Position numbers and translations under genes: made by a program | Shown here: positions 37,997-46,739 of the stretch, piece by piece | Position numbering within the stretch: the stretch's first letter is position 1 | How the letters are laid out: every line of letters starts with the position of its first letter | Origin: Mercurialis annua | Lineage: Eukaryota > Streptophyta > Magnoliopsida > Malpighiales > Euphorbiaceae | NCBI RefSeq assembly: GCF_937616625.2 | Contig: NC_065574.1 | Location: 31,250,501 to 31,314,500, forward strand | Direction: 5' to 3' | Length of the DNA stretch: 64,000 nucleotides | The notes under the pieces: generated by a model | Seen by the model: the letters and a program-made list of their open reading frames with translations, nothing else | What the model was told of the DNA's origin: nothing | The model's database searches: none

Positions 37997-40071
37997 ATGA
38001 CTCGTACTAGGTCTTCTGTGTCTCTCCCTTCGTCCGGCGCTGTCGTTGATTACCGTAATTCTTTAAGTTCGTTCGTTACTAATATTGATAGAGAGTCTTT
38101 GGGTGAAATTCGTGATGATTATGGGATTCCGGTGGTTTATTCTCTTTCAGTCTGTGGTGCTCGTATGAGTGCTAATGAGAATGTGGGAGATGGGAAGATA
38201 ATCGTTTATAAGGAGCAATTCCGTTGTGGGCTACGTTTCCCTTTAGATCCTTTGATTGAATCTTTTGTTAAAGACTATGGGATTCCCTTAGGTCAAATCC
38301 ATCCAAATGCCATTCGTGTCTTGTTTTGCTTTATTGAGTTAGTCTGTGACAAGGGTCTGTCTCCTTCTTTGGGTCTGTTGAATGAGCTTTTCTTTATAAC
38401 GCGTAGGAGTAATGAATTTTATCACCGTTTGGCTGCTCATCGAGGCAAGCGTCTGATTGATGCTTTGCCAAAGATTACTAAGCGTTGGCAACGTTCTTTC
38501 TTTGTTGTGGGTCACGACAGTGCTTTTGCTAACTTCCCCTCTGATTGGGTGGATGATTCTGAGTCCCTATCTTTTTCTCCCCTTTGCGTTACTGACTCAG
38601 AAGCCATAGATTCTTTAGTAGATGATGCCCAGTCTCAGTTATTCGATTGTTGTGACTTAGTGGATAGGTACTTGTACCGTAAGTTTCCTTATATTGAGTT
38701 GCCTCCTCGTACTGTGATTGAGGGGCCTCTTGAGAGTGATGGTACCCTGTCCCAGTCTTGCCGTTCTCCCTCACCTCTATCTTTTGTAGATTTGACATCT
38801 GCGTCTCAGGGTATGCTTCTTGTTAGTCTTTATTTTGCTTTTATCTTGTTTGGATGTTTATTTATGCGTGTTGCCTTTGCAGGAATGGGGGATGATTTTC
38901 TTGATGCCTTGACTCTGACCTTTGATGATGATTCTGCTGTCATCACTGGGTCTCGTCCTGCTTCCTTGTCCTTGCCCCCTCGTCCCTCCGTCAAGATTGA
39001 GAAGGGCGTTGAGCCTGGACTGCCAGCTTCTTCTAGCAAGAAAGGGCGTGATATTCGTGAACGAACCAGACAGGGGCTTGCGAAACGCCTTAAGAAGAAT
39101 TTAGATGCCTGCCCCAATCCTAGAGAGTGGTTGGAGCAGAATGTTGAGGGGCTGTCAGCTTCTTTTTCTGAGGTGGGTGCTTTGTTTTCTCAATTTGTAC
39201 AATTTCCGAAGGACATGGAAGTTTGGGACAGTTGTACTGGGTCAGGTGCTTGTGACCGGATCGATTCTGCCTTATTACAGGTATTTATTTCTTGTTTTTT
39301 CTCTCCTTTGTGACCTTTTAGTGTCTTCTCTTTCCTCACCCCTTGTTTTCCTGTTTTCAGCTTATACAAGGAAATGCCGTAGTCCGTCGCAAGGTGGAGG
39401 AGACTGCATCGTTGGAGTTGAGGCATGAGAAAGAGATGGCTTCATTACGGGATTCTATGTCTGCGGAGAGGACGAAGCTGAACAAGCAACATCAAACAGC
39501 CCTGGATCGCGTCAAGATCCTAGAGAAGAAAGTTTCTGATCGTGAAGCTACTTTGTTGCAGCTTCAGGCTACATGTGAGAGGTTGACTCAAGAGCAGCAG
39601 AACAACAAAAGGGATGCAAATATTTATATGAGTGGGTGCTTGACTGACTTTTGTGCCACAGTGATCAAGATAGTACGCGAAGATTATCCAGATTATGACA
39701 TCAACAAGTTTCTATCGATTGATCTCCGGGCTCTGGGTCAACGTGTTGCGGCTAAGGTAGCTGCCAAGAAAGATGGATTGCCTGTGTCACCGGTGCTTCC
39801 TTCTGATGTTATCAGCGAAGGTGTGAAAAATGCTGTAGATCCTCCTGAGAAATTATCGGGTTCTGACCCAGATGCTAGTAGCGACAAGGGTCCTCTGGGT
39901 CAATCCTCTGTGTCAGAGACAGCCTTGGTATTAGTCCAAGACTCTCATCTTTCTGATGCTCAGGATCAAGATCCCTTAGTTTCTGATTTAATCGAGGAAA
40001 ATTTGGAGGACAAGATTCCAGAAGATACGATTGGTCCAAAGGAGGGAGCGATCCATCCAGAGGAAGAGTGA
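37997..40071 (+). CDS. Antisense additional ORF (aORF) of Tat element, three exons
   Basis: Predicted exons are 37997-38810, 38883-39280 and 39361-40071, joining to 641 codons including the TGA stop (640 residues). Residues about 65-170 (KEQFRCGLRFPLDPLIESF, then IHPNAIRVLFCFIELVC and RWQRSFFVV) resemble the 'putative gypsy type transposon' domain (Pfam PF04195) known from plant Tat-lineage antisense ORFs. A basic stretch at about 322-343 could be a nuclear localisation signal. Exon 3 opens with a heptad-rich, charged segment (about 413-490) expected to form a coiled coil, and the tail is acidic. The molecular function of this family is unknown. Both introns have GT-AG ends; intron 1 is 72 bp and in frame, so unspliced RNA would also be open there. 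The gene runs opposite to gag-pol, converges on integrase, and is intact. Confidence 0.82.
38811..38882 (+). other. Intron 1 of the antisense gene (72 bp)
   Basis: GTATGC donor at 38811 and TTTGCAG acceptor ending 38882. The interval is T-rich and would encode a hydrophobic 24-residue insert (LLVSLYFAFILFGCLF) if retained, unlike the surrounding hydrophilic protein. Length is a multiple of 3. Confidence 0.75.
39281..39360 (+). other. Intron 2 of the antisense gene (80 bp)
   Basis: Donor CAG/GTATTT at 39281 and acceptor TTTTCAG ending 39360, with a strong pyrimidine tract. An in-frame TGA at 39311-39313 lies inside; splicing joins ALLQ to LIQGNAVV in frame and gives access to exon 3. Confidence 0.8.
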
Positions 40072-40356
40072 TTGGCCGTTCGTTGGGCCGTTTAGCTAGC
40101 TTTCTAATTTCTGCACTACTTTTGCTGTAGCACTTCTGTTCTTTTATTTTTATTTTTTTGCTTGGAGGGTTTCATGGGAAACTCTCCTTTTTCTGGTATT
40201 TCTGAACATTTTCGATGCTTTATGAATGTTGTTTCTGTTTGCTTTTTGTTGCGTCTGTTCACTGAGTCATGGTCATGCATGATAATTTAGTAGATATGTT
40301 AAAAAATGGAAAAAATACGAGATGCAACTTTATTCATTATTCGTTTGTTACATCTT
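40072..40356. other. Convergent spacer between the antisense gene and pol
   Basis: This 285-bp stretch lies between the stop of the antisense gene (40071) and the stop of integrase (40357), which read toward each other. It must hold the 3' end of the antisense transcript. AT-rich runs occur around 40140-40160 and 40285-40320, but no clear poly(A) signal can be chosen. Confidence 0.5.
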
Positions 40357-41041
40357 TCACTGGAAATATTTCTTCAAATTCTCGATATTCCAGGTTCTAG
40401 GCAATGGTGTGCCTTCTAACTGAGCTATTCTATATGCTCCTTTTCCTACGACTTCTGTGACTCGGTAAGGACCGTCCCAGTTGGGTTCGAGTTTTCCTAC
40501 TCCTGCTGCTCCTTTCCCTATCTCTGCTTTTCGAAGGACTAAGTCTCCTTCTGACAGACTTCGTTCTTTGACTCTGGCATTATGATACCTAGTCATTTGT
40601 CTGCGATAAGCTTCTGCGCGTATGGCTGCTTGGTGCCTTCTCTCTTCTAGTAGATCCAAGCACAGCTTCAATGCTTCTTCATTGTGCTCTTCGTCTATGA
40701 CCTGTACCCTTAGTGTGGGCATTCCCATTTCTACGGGGAGGACAGCCTCTGTTCCGTATGTGAGTCGGAAAGGTGTTTCCCCTGTGGCCCTCCTGGGAGT
40801 TGTTCTATAAGCCCATATGACATGGTATAGTTCGTCTATCCATCTCCCTTTCAAGTCTCCGAGTCTCTTCTTGATTCCAGATAGGATAGTGTGGTTGGTT
40901 ACTTCTGTGAGTCCGTTGGTCTGCGGGTGTGCTACTGAAGTGAATTTCAAGTTGATCCCTAACTCGGCGCAGTATTCCCTGAACTTTGCGCAATCGAACT
41001 GTTTCCCGTTGTCTGTGACTAGGGTGTGTGGTGTCCCAAAC
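40357..41041 (-). CDS. Pol exon 3: integrase core C-terminal half and C-terminal domain
   Basis: It opens with GTPHTLVTDNGKQF (second catalytic Asp at 41013) and continues to HPQTNGLTEVTN (Glu at 40905), with exactly 35 residues between them as in the DD35E family. LYHVIWAYRTTPRRATGETP and FRLTYGTEAVLPVEMG are typical of plant gypsy integrases. The C-terminal part (EGDLVLRKAEIG, LEPNWDGPYRV, then NIENLKKYFQ and stop) has the GPF/Y-type module and no chromodomain, as expected for Tat. A 307-residue open frame starting at 41280 includes out-of-frame upstream sequence; the real exon begins at 41041. Confidence 0.92.
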
Positions 41042-41103
41042 CTGTTACGTATTAGTATTCTTTCATTTGAAAGGTCTTTATTTATATAACTTTGAAATTT
41101 TAC
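41042..41103 (-). other. Predicted intron 2 in pol (62 bp, within integrase core)
   Basis: Donor CAG/GTAAAA at 41103 and acceptor GTAACAG ending at 41042 on the minus strand, with an ATACTAATAC branch-point-like word near the acceptor and high AT content. Splicing joins MSR to FGTPHTLVTDNG, the normal order in integrase, and corrects the frame. Confidence 0.85.
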
Positions 41104-42010
41104 CTGCTCATGACTTCGTTTGAAAGCCAATTGATGATCTTCTGGGACGTTATGGTGCTCATTGGTTGCACTTCCATCCACTTGGTGAAATGATCCACCG
41201 CAACCACAATAAATTTGACTTGTCCCCTGGCTGGGGTGAATGGTCCCAGTATGTCCACTCCCCATGTCATGAAAGGCCATGGACTTCCAATTGCTGATTG
41301 GTGGGCTGCTGGAGTTCTTATGATTGTGACAAATCTTTTACACTTGTCGCATTTTTTTACCATTGTTTCTGCGTCTTTCTTCATGGTTGGCCAATAGTAC
41401 CCCATGAGTAGTGCTTTCCTGCTCAGAGAGGCTGCTCCCTCATGTGCTCCACAATCTCCTTCATGGATTTCCTTCAGTACATAGGCTCCCTCCTCTACCG
41501 AAATGCATTTGGACCATGGGTGTGTGACCGAGGTCCGGTACAAGGTACCTTCTATCATGGAGTAGACGGCCGATATTCGCACCAGTTTAGCTGCTTCTGC
41601 TCTCCCTTCTGGGACTGTTCCGCCATTCAGGTATGCAACTATGGGTTGCATCCAAGAATCCATCTCTGTGATCGGCAAAATTTCTTCCTCGTCTATTATG
41701 GGATTCATCCTCTCCTCTTTCATATAGAGTGAGAGATACAGGGGGCTTTTTGCCGCAGCTGCCTTTGCCAGGGCGTCTGCCCGTGTGTTTCTTTCTCTGG
41801 GTATTGGGATTATCTCCCATTGCCCGCCATTCCTTTCTATTTCCTTTAGCATCCCCTTCGCTTTTTCCATGTATTTTGCCATGTTTGTGTCTTTCGTCTG
41901 GAATTGGCCCAAGATCTGACTTGTGACCAGCTGGGAGTCACTGTGGATCCTCAGCTTTTCTGCTTTTACTTCTCTCGCAAATGTGAGCCCTGTTAGAAAG
42001 GCCTCATATT
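41104..42010 (-). CDS. Pol exon 2: archaeal-type RNase H and integrase N-terminal half
   Basis: It begins EYEAFLTGLTFAREV, continues with IHSDSQLV (third catalytic residue of the second RNase H) and NTRADALAKAA (fourth), then a linker. The integrase zinc domain follows: His at 41465 and 41444 (IHEGDCGAHEG), GYYWPTMKKD, and Cys pair CDKC ending 41340. The catalytic core starts with MTWGVDILGPF (Asp at 41255) and FIVVAVDHFTKWMEV. It ends at NEVMSR, where the donor GTAA itself creates an immediate TAA stop (41102-41100) in unspliced RNA. Confidence 0.9.
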
Positions 42011-42084
42011 CTGCTACATCATCAGCAAGACATGAGCGTCTAAGTAATTATATGCAAGGAAAAAATATTTACGTGTTCGCGTAC
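42011..42084 (-). other. Predicted intron 1 in pol (74 bp, within archaeal-type RNase H)
   Basis: Minus-strand donor CAG/GTACGC at 42084 and acceptor GTAGCAG ending at 42011. Removing it joins NNVA to EYEAFLTGL, restoring the conserved NN-AEYEA word that carries the catalytic Glu, and brings both sides into one frame (74 is not a multiple of 3). The interval is AT-rich with a TGCTGAT branch-like word. Confidence 0.82.
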
Positions 42085-45001
42085 CTGCCACATTGTTGGT
42101 AGCTCGAAACTTCAAATGCACTGCATGCTCAATGACTACCTTCTGAGGTCCGAGTAACACTATTCCTGCTCCAGCCCCCTGTTCATTGGAAGCTCCGTCT
42201 ACGAACAGGTTCCAGGTTATGTCCTCTGCGACTGCGTCAGGTGGTTTCTCAGTCATTTCCGCGACGAAATCTGCCAGTGCTTGTGCCTTCAGCGTCTTTC
42301 TTGGTTCGTACCTTATATCGTGCTCTCCCAGCTGTACCGACCAGCTTACTAGCCTTCCAGATGTTTCTGGACGATGGAGAGCTTTGCGTAAAGGTTGGTT
42401 TGTCCGGACGATGACTGTGTGCCCTTGGAAGTACGGTTTGAGCTTCTTTGTCGTAACCACTACTGCTAACGCCAACTTGTCGATGGTTGGGTAGTTGAGC
42501 TCTGCGCCTTTAAGCGTCCTGCTTACATAGTAGATAGGTTGCTGTTCTTCCCCTTCTTCTCGGACTAGGACGGATGCGATTGTCTCCTTCCCTACTGAGA
42601 GGTATAGGTATAGCGTCTCTCCCGCGATGGGTCTGCTCAGTAGTGGTGGTTGGGTCAAGAAAGACTTCAGATTTTCAAATGCTCTCTGGCACTCTTCATC
42701 CCAAGTGAATTTTTTCATATTCCTTAGTTGCTTAAAAAATGGTAAACATTTTTTAGCCGATGAAGAGATGAAGCGTCCCAGTGCTGTGACACGGCCATTC
42801 AGCTTTTGCACTTCTCTGATGTTCTGCGGAGCCTTCATGTTTGCTATAGCTTGGATCTTTTCAGGGTTAGCCTCTATGCCCCGTTGGCTGATTAGGTATC
42901 CTAGGAATTTACCTGCTCTGACTCCAAAGGCGCATTTGGCTGGGTTGAGCTTCATTCTGAATTTGTTTAAGACTGAGAAGGTCTCTTCTAGGTCTTGGGC
43001 GTGTGTCTCCTCCGTAAGGCTCTTCACAATTATGTCATCCACGTAGGCTTCTACATTCCTTCCTGATTGATCTTTGAACATGAAATTGACCAATCTCTGG
43101 TACGTTGCTCCGGCATTCTTCAGTCCAAATGGCATGACGTTGTAGCAGTACGTCCCTTGGTCTGTTACAAAGGAAGTCTTCTCCTGATCTTTTTTGTCCA
43201 TGGGTATCTGGTGGTACCCTTGCGCTGCGTCTACAAAACTGTACAAGAGGTAGCACGCGGTTGAATCTACTAACTGGTCTATGCTTGGGAGCGGGTAACT
43301 GTCTTTTGGACAAGCCTTGTTCAAGTCAGTGAAATCCACGCACATTCGATATTTTCCATTTGACTTCTTGACTAGGACAACATTTGCTAACCAGTCTGGG
43401 TAAAACACTTCTCGGATGAAACCAGCCGCTTCCAGTGTCCTAACTTCGTCTGCGATGACCTTCTGTCTTTCTTCTGTGAATCGCCGTTTCTTCTGCACCA
43501 CGGGTCTGCTCCCTGGTTTTATGTTTAGCTTGTGTGAAGCCACTTTTGGGTCGACTCCTTTGATTTCTGCTGGTTCTGTAGCGAATGACTCTGAGTTGTT
43601 CTTTAGGACGGACTGTATTTCTTCTTTTACTTCTTTTGGGACCTCTGTCCCTATCTTTACTACCTTGGTCGCAATTATTTTGAAGTCCTCCATGTCTCCG
43701 ACTGGTTCTGCGCCTTCTACTTCTTCTTCGTCTACGACTATCCCGGGGAAAGTGGTGATTGGTAGGCTTTCTCTATCTTCCGTTGTTATCATGGAGCATT
43801 CCCTGGCCATTTCTTGGCTTCCCCTTACTACCACTGTTCCCTCAGGGGTAGGCATTTTTAAGGTCAGTAACGTAATACTGGTTACCGCGCTTGATTGGTA
43901 CAAGAAAGGTCTGCCAAAGATTCCATTGTATGCTAGAGGTAGATCCACCACATTGAACTGGGCATATAGTATCTTGAGTGGCCCTTCGGTCTTCTCCCCT
44001 AGCTCTACATACAGGTTCACAGTTCCTTCTGGCCGTATCGGCTTTCCTCCGAGTCCGATGAGTGGGACAGACGCTTTTCGTAAATCAGTAATTGATCCTT
44101 TCATCTCCTTAAAGGCCTCCAGGGTTAGTAAGTTCACCGAACTTCCTTCATCTATCAAGATACGTTTGACCATGTGGTTTCTTATGACCGCCTCTATCAC
44201 CAATGCGTCATTATGAGGTCCTCGCACATGTCCGCCATCTTCTTGGCCGAATGAGACTTCTTGTGTTACTTCCCTTTCGATTGCGAAGATCGTCGCAGAA
44301 CCTCTTCGGTTCCTTTTCTTCTTTTGGGAGTTGCTATAAGGGTCTCCTCCATCGATGACATGTATTACTCCTGCGACTTCTTTGGCTTTCTTCGTCTGTT
44401 CTTCTTTTTCGGTGGCGTCTCCTTTCCTTTTTTCCCCTGTCTTTTCATGGACGAATTTTCTTAGCACGCCAGATTGGATTAGCTGTTCTATTTCTCTTTT
44501 AAGGTCCCAGCAGCGATCTGTGTCATGGCCGTAACCCTCATGAAAACGACAATACTTGCTCTTGTCCCGTTCTTTGTCTGGGTCCATTCTTCTGGGGTCA
44601 TTAAACATTACTCGATTTTGTTTCATCCAACTGAGTATATAGACTGGGGCTCGGTTCAATGGCGTGAAATCGTAAGGTCTGCTCAGTCCCCCAAATCTCT
44701 GTGTCCGGGGTCTCTCCTCTTCCTTCTTTCCTCGATATCTGGAGCTGTCTTGCTTCGTTGTCTCCGACTGCTTTGTTAGGGTTCTCCTTGCTTCGTCTAG
44801 TTCCACATACTTGTGTGCTATCAGCATCAAGTCCTGGAAGGTGGTTGGCTTTTTCATCAGGATTTTGTCTCGGAGTTCTTCGAATCGGGTTCCCATCTTC
44901 ATAGCCTCTATGGCTGTGTTGTGGTTGAGATTCTCGATCTGGACTGTCTCTTTATTGAATCTTTCTACGAAGTTTTTCAGTGTTTCTTGGTCTCCTTGTT
45001 T
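42085..45001 (-). CDS. Pol exon 1: Gag C-terminus, protease, RT, gypsy RNase H, start of second RNase H
   Basis: Open from 45001 to the intron 1 donor at 42084. A zinc finger of C-x2-H-x4-H-x4-C spacing lies at 44551-44510 (CRFHEGYGHDTDRC). The protease site is ILIDEGSSVN (Asp at 44152). RT spans about 43405-42865 with VDFTDLNKACPKDSYPLP, SFVDAAQGYHQI, MPFGLKNAGATYQR and the catalytic YVDD at 43045-43034. The following gypsy RNase H is degenerate at its first catalytic position (ETLYLYLSVGKE lacks the Asp), as usual in Tat elements. The archaeal-type RNase H begins at WNLFVDGASNEQGAGAGI with its first Asp, and the exon ends at FRATNNVA. Unspliced RNA would read 23 codons into the intron and stop at 42014. 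Confidence 0.92.
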
Positions 45002-45742
45002 TCACTTTCTCAAGTCGCTGGAACTTTTCTGCAGGGGAATGTTAGTCCGGAAGCGTGCTTTGAATCCTGTGGCCAAATCAGAGAAGCAACCGATTGAGCC
45101 AGCTTTGAGGTGTGAGTACCACTTCTGTGCCGAACCCTGCAGTGTTGCTCGGAACACTCTACAGAGCATTGGGTCTGTCACGTCTTGTAGCATCATAATT
45201 GTTTTGAACTTAGAGATGTGGCTATTCGGGTCTCCTGTTCCATCAAAAGAGTCAAATGTTGGTAATTTAAATCTCGAAGGGAACCGTACCAGTTGAATTT
45301 CAGATTTGAGGGGTGAGTCTTCGTCCTCCTTGTCTTCGTCTCCTCCCTTTCCTTCCTCTCGAAATTTTCTCATTGCGTTATTGATCTTTTCATCGATGTC
45401 TATTTGCTCCTCTGCTCCTCTTCTCTTGTTTGAGGAGTGGCTTTCTCTGTCTTTCTCTCCAGCCTTCTTCTTTTTCTGTGCTGATACTGCCTCTTTAGAC
45501 ACGCGATCATCGTCAAGGTGGATCCGATTGCTCTTTGTTTTCTCTGCGGCTGCGTCCTTCTCTTTGTTCCCCAATTCTCCTTCTTTGTTTTGTGGGTGAG
45601 CATCCGCCTTATCTTTGTCTGCGTCTTTTCGCTGAGGCACTGGTTCAGACCGCCCTCTCCTTGCTGTTCCTCTACCTAGCGTCTGAGCTTCGAGTCTGCG
45701 TCTCTCCACCGGGATCGTAGGTTGTGCTTCCTTCCCTGCATG
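45002..45742 (-). pseudogene. Gag central segment, capsid-like (Tat element)
   Basis: After the first TGA the frame continues through a highly charged Lys/Glu/Asp-rich linker into a retrotransposon Gag domain: PTFDSFDGTGDPNSHISKF, then FRATLQGSAQKWYSHL and FSDLATGFKARF. This matches the retrotrans_gag family (Pfam PF03732), which builds the particle. A TGA at 45004-45002 interrupts at DLRK, and the domain then resumes in the same frame as KQGDQETLKNFVERFN. Confidence 0.88.
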
Positions 45743-46243
45743 TCATTCTGCTGACTGGTTGGCTAGTCTCGCCATGTAATCCTGAAAATCATTAACACTT
45801 TTCATTACTGCTTCATGGTACAATGGAGGCAATGGTACGCCTTGCGGTACATATGGCGGAACAGTTGTAGTCGATGTCACCGTCCCTTCTGTGTCTAACG
45901 ACGGGAACGGAATTGGTTGGACTGGTCTTTGGTATCCTTGGTAACTGGGATGATTCCAAGGAGGATATCCTGGGTACCATCCTGATTGCGGATACGTCAG
46001 GGGTGCTTGATACTGGGGGGTGTAATAACCCCATGGGGACTGCGTCTGTCCCGGAATTCCCCTTCTTAGGGGCGGTGGAGTAATGCCGTATGGCACTCCT
46101 GTTGTTGGGGGAGCGAGGTTGATTCCTGGTGCAATTCCTCCTCCGGTGCTAGCTATAGGGGGAAGAATTGGGCCGCTGCTTATGGGAAGAGCTCTCGTCG
46201 TTACCACCACTCTTGGTGGCGGTGGTTCTTCCTCGTTATTCAT
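45743..46243 (-). pseudogene. Gag N-terminal segment, Pro-rich (Tat element)
   Basis: 166 residues from MNNEEEPPPP to NQSAE, then TGA. It is low-complexity, rich in Pro, Gly, Tyr and Thr, as in many plant Gag N-termini, with a short helical-looking end (EAVMKSVNDFQDYMARLA). The same frame resumes directly after the stop as HAGKEAQPTIPVERRRLE, so the ORF break is a single nonsense codon, not a gene boundary. Confidence 0.8.
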
Positions 46244-46299
46244 TCTCTCGGCAAGAAACCAAAATTAAGAATTTTTAAGTACGTAGAAAACGAACTAAT

Positions 46300-46321
46300 C
46301 GTTCCCACAAACGGCGCCAAA
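46300..46321 (-). promoter_or_regulatory. Tat primer binding site
   Basis: Directly inside the 5' LTR the minus strand reads TTTGGCGCCGTTTGTGGGAA, the type of primer site seen in Tat-lineage elements. It fixes the inner LTR edge at 46322 and confirms minus-strand orientation. Confidence 0.85.
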
Positions 46322-46734
46322 TAATGGTTCATGAACTGCCGGTCTGAGTTTGATCCAACCTACAAAAGAAAATAGGTTATAAGGATTCGAGCCGGTGTTG
46401 GCTCGAATACCCTCCGATGCCTAAGTCAGATAGTTTGGAGTAGTGTTGAGAGTGAATATGAGTGAAATTAGGTTTACCTGGCTCAGGGCTTGGTTTATAT
46501 ACACCATCGTCATTGTAATGTGTTAGGAGTCTTCTCCTTTATTCTGATCTCATCTTCTAGATATGATGAGACGTTCTTCGTCTTTATCCCTGATCTTCAG
46601 GGAAGCTTGACTTATCCGAGCTATTAGTTAGTTACTGTTGAGTTCTGGGTCAAGGACCTGCGACTGGTCCTATCTGTTCTAGATCTGCGTCTTGTCACAG
46701 TCTTCTGGTACTGTTTCAGGTGCGATATCCATCA
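46322..46734 (-). mobile_element. Tat element 5' LTR (413 bp)
   Basis: Same length as the 3' LTR and identical except at four positions. On the element strand it starts TGATGG and ends CCATTA. It drives gag-pol transcription; a TATA box lies at 46494-46501. The right edge is followed by the ATTAC target duplication (46735-46739) and satellite. Confidence 0.95.
46494..46501 (-). promoter_or_regulatory. TATA box of the Tat 5' LTR
   Basis: The minus strand reads TATATAAA in the context GGTGTATATAAACC, a strong plant TATA box oriented toward gag-pol. The RNA start (U3/R border) is expected about 25-35 bases to the left. Confidence 0.6.
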
Positions 46735-46739
46735 ATTAC

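Larger units (their letters stand above)
40357..46243 (-). pseudogene. Tat gag-pol polyprotein (spliced, two in-frame TGA stops)
   Basis: The predicted coding sequence is 46243-42085, 42010-41104 and 41041-40357 on the minus strand: 5,751 nt, exactly 1,917 codons. One frame runs the whole way apart from TGA at 45745-45743 and 45004-45002. Domain order is Gag, CHHC zinc finger, aspartic protease, RT, degenerate gypsy RNase H, archaeal-type RNase H, integrase, which is the Tat arrangement. RT (YVDD), the second RNase H (D, E, D, D) and integrase (D, D, E with exactly 35 residues between the last two) keep every catalytic residue. The two stops fall in Gag and could be recent mutations. The start at 46243 is the first Met, 55 nt inside the primer site. 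The parts are described separately below. Confidence 0.9.
37186..46734 (-). mobile_element. Complete Tat-lineage Ty3/gypsy retrotransposon (9,549 bp)
   Basis: Two 413-bp LTRs differ at four positions and are flanked by a perfect 5-bp target duplication. The minus-strand order is 5' LTR, primer site, gag, protease, RT, gypsy RNase H, archaeal-type RNase H, integrase, then an antisense additional gene on the plus strand, polypurine tract and 3' LTR. Dual RNase H domains and an antisense gene between pol and the 3' LTR are marks of the Tat lineage. Only two in-frame TGA stops spoil the predicted spliced gag-pol. The small LTR divergence indicates a recent insertion into satellite. Confidence 0.95.

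Noticed and set aside
40357..41280. 307-residue frame taken as one integrase protein
   Set aside because: Residues before FGTPHTLVTDNG come from out-of-frame upstream sequence and the intron; the exon starts at 41041.
43416..44216. 266-residue plus-strand open frame
   Set aside because: Antisense shadow of protease/RT in the Tat element; other plus-strand frames at 42186-46268 are likewise shadows.
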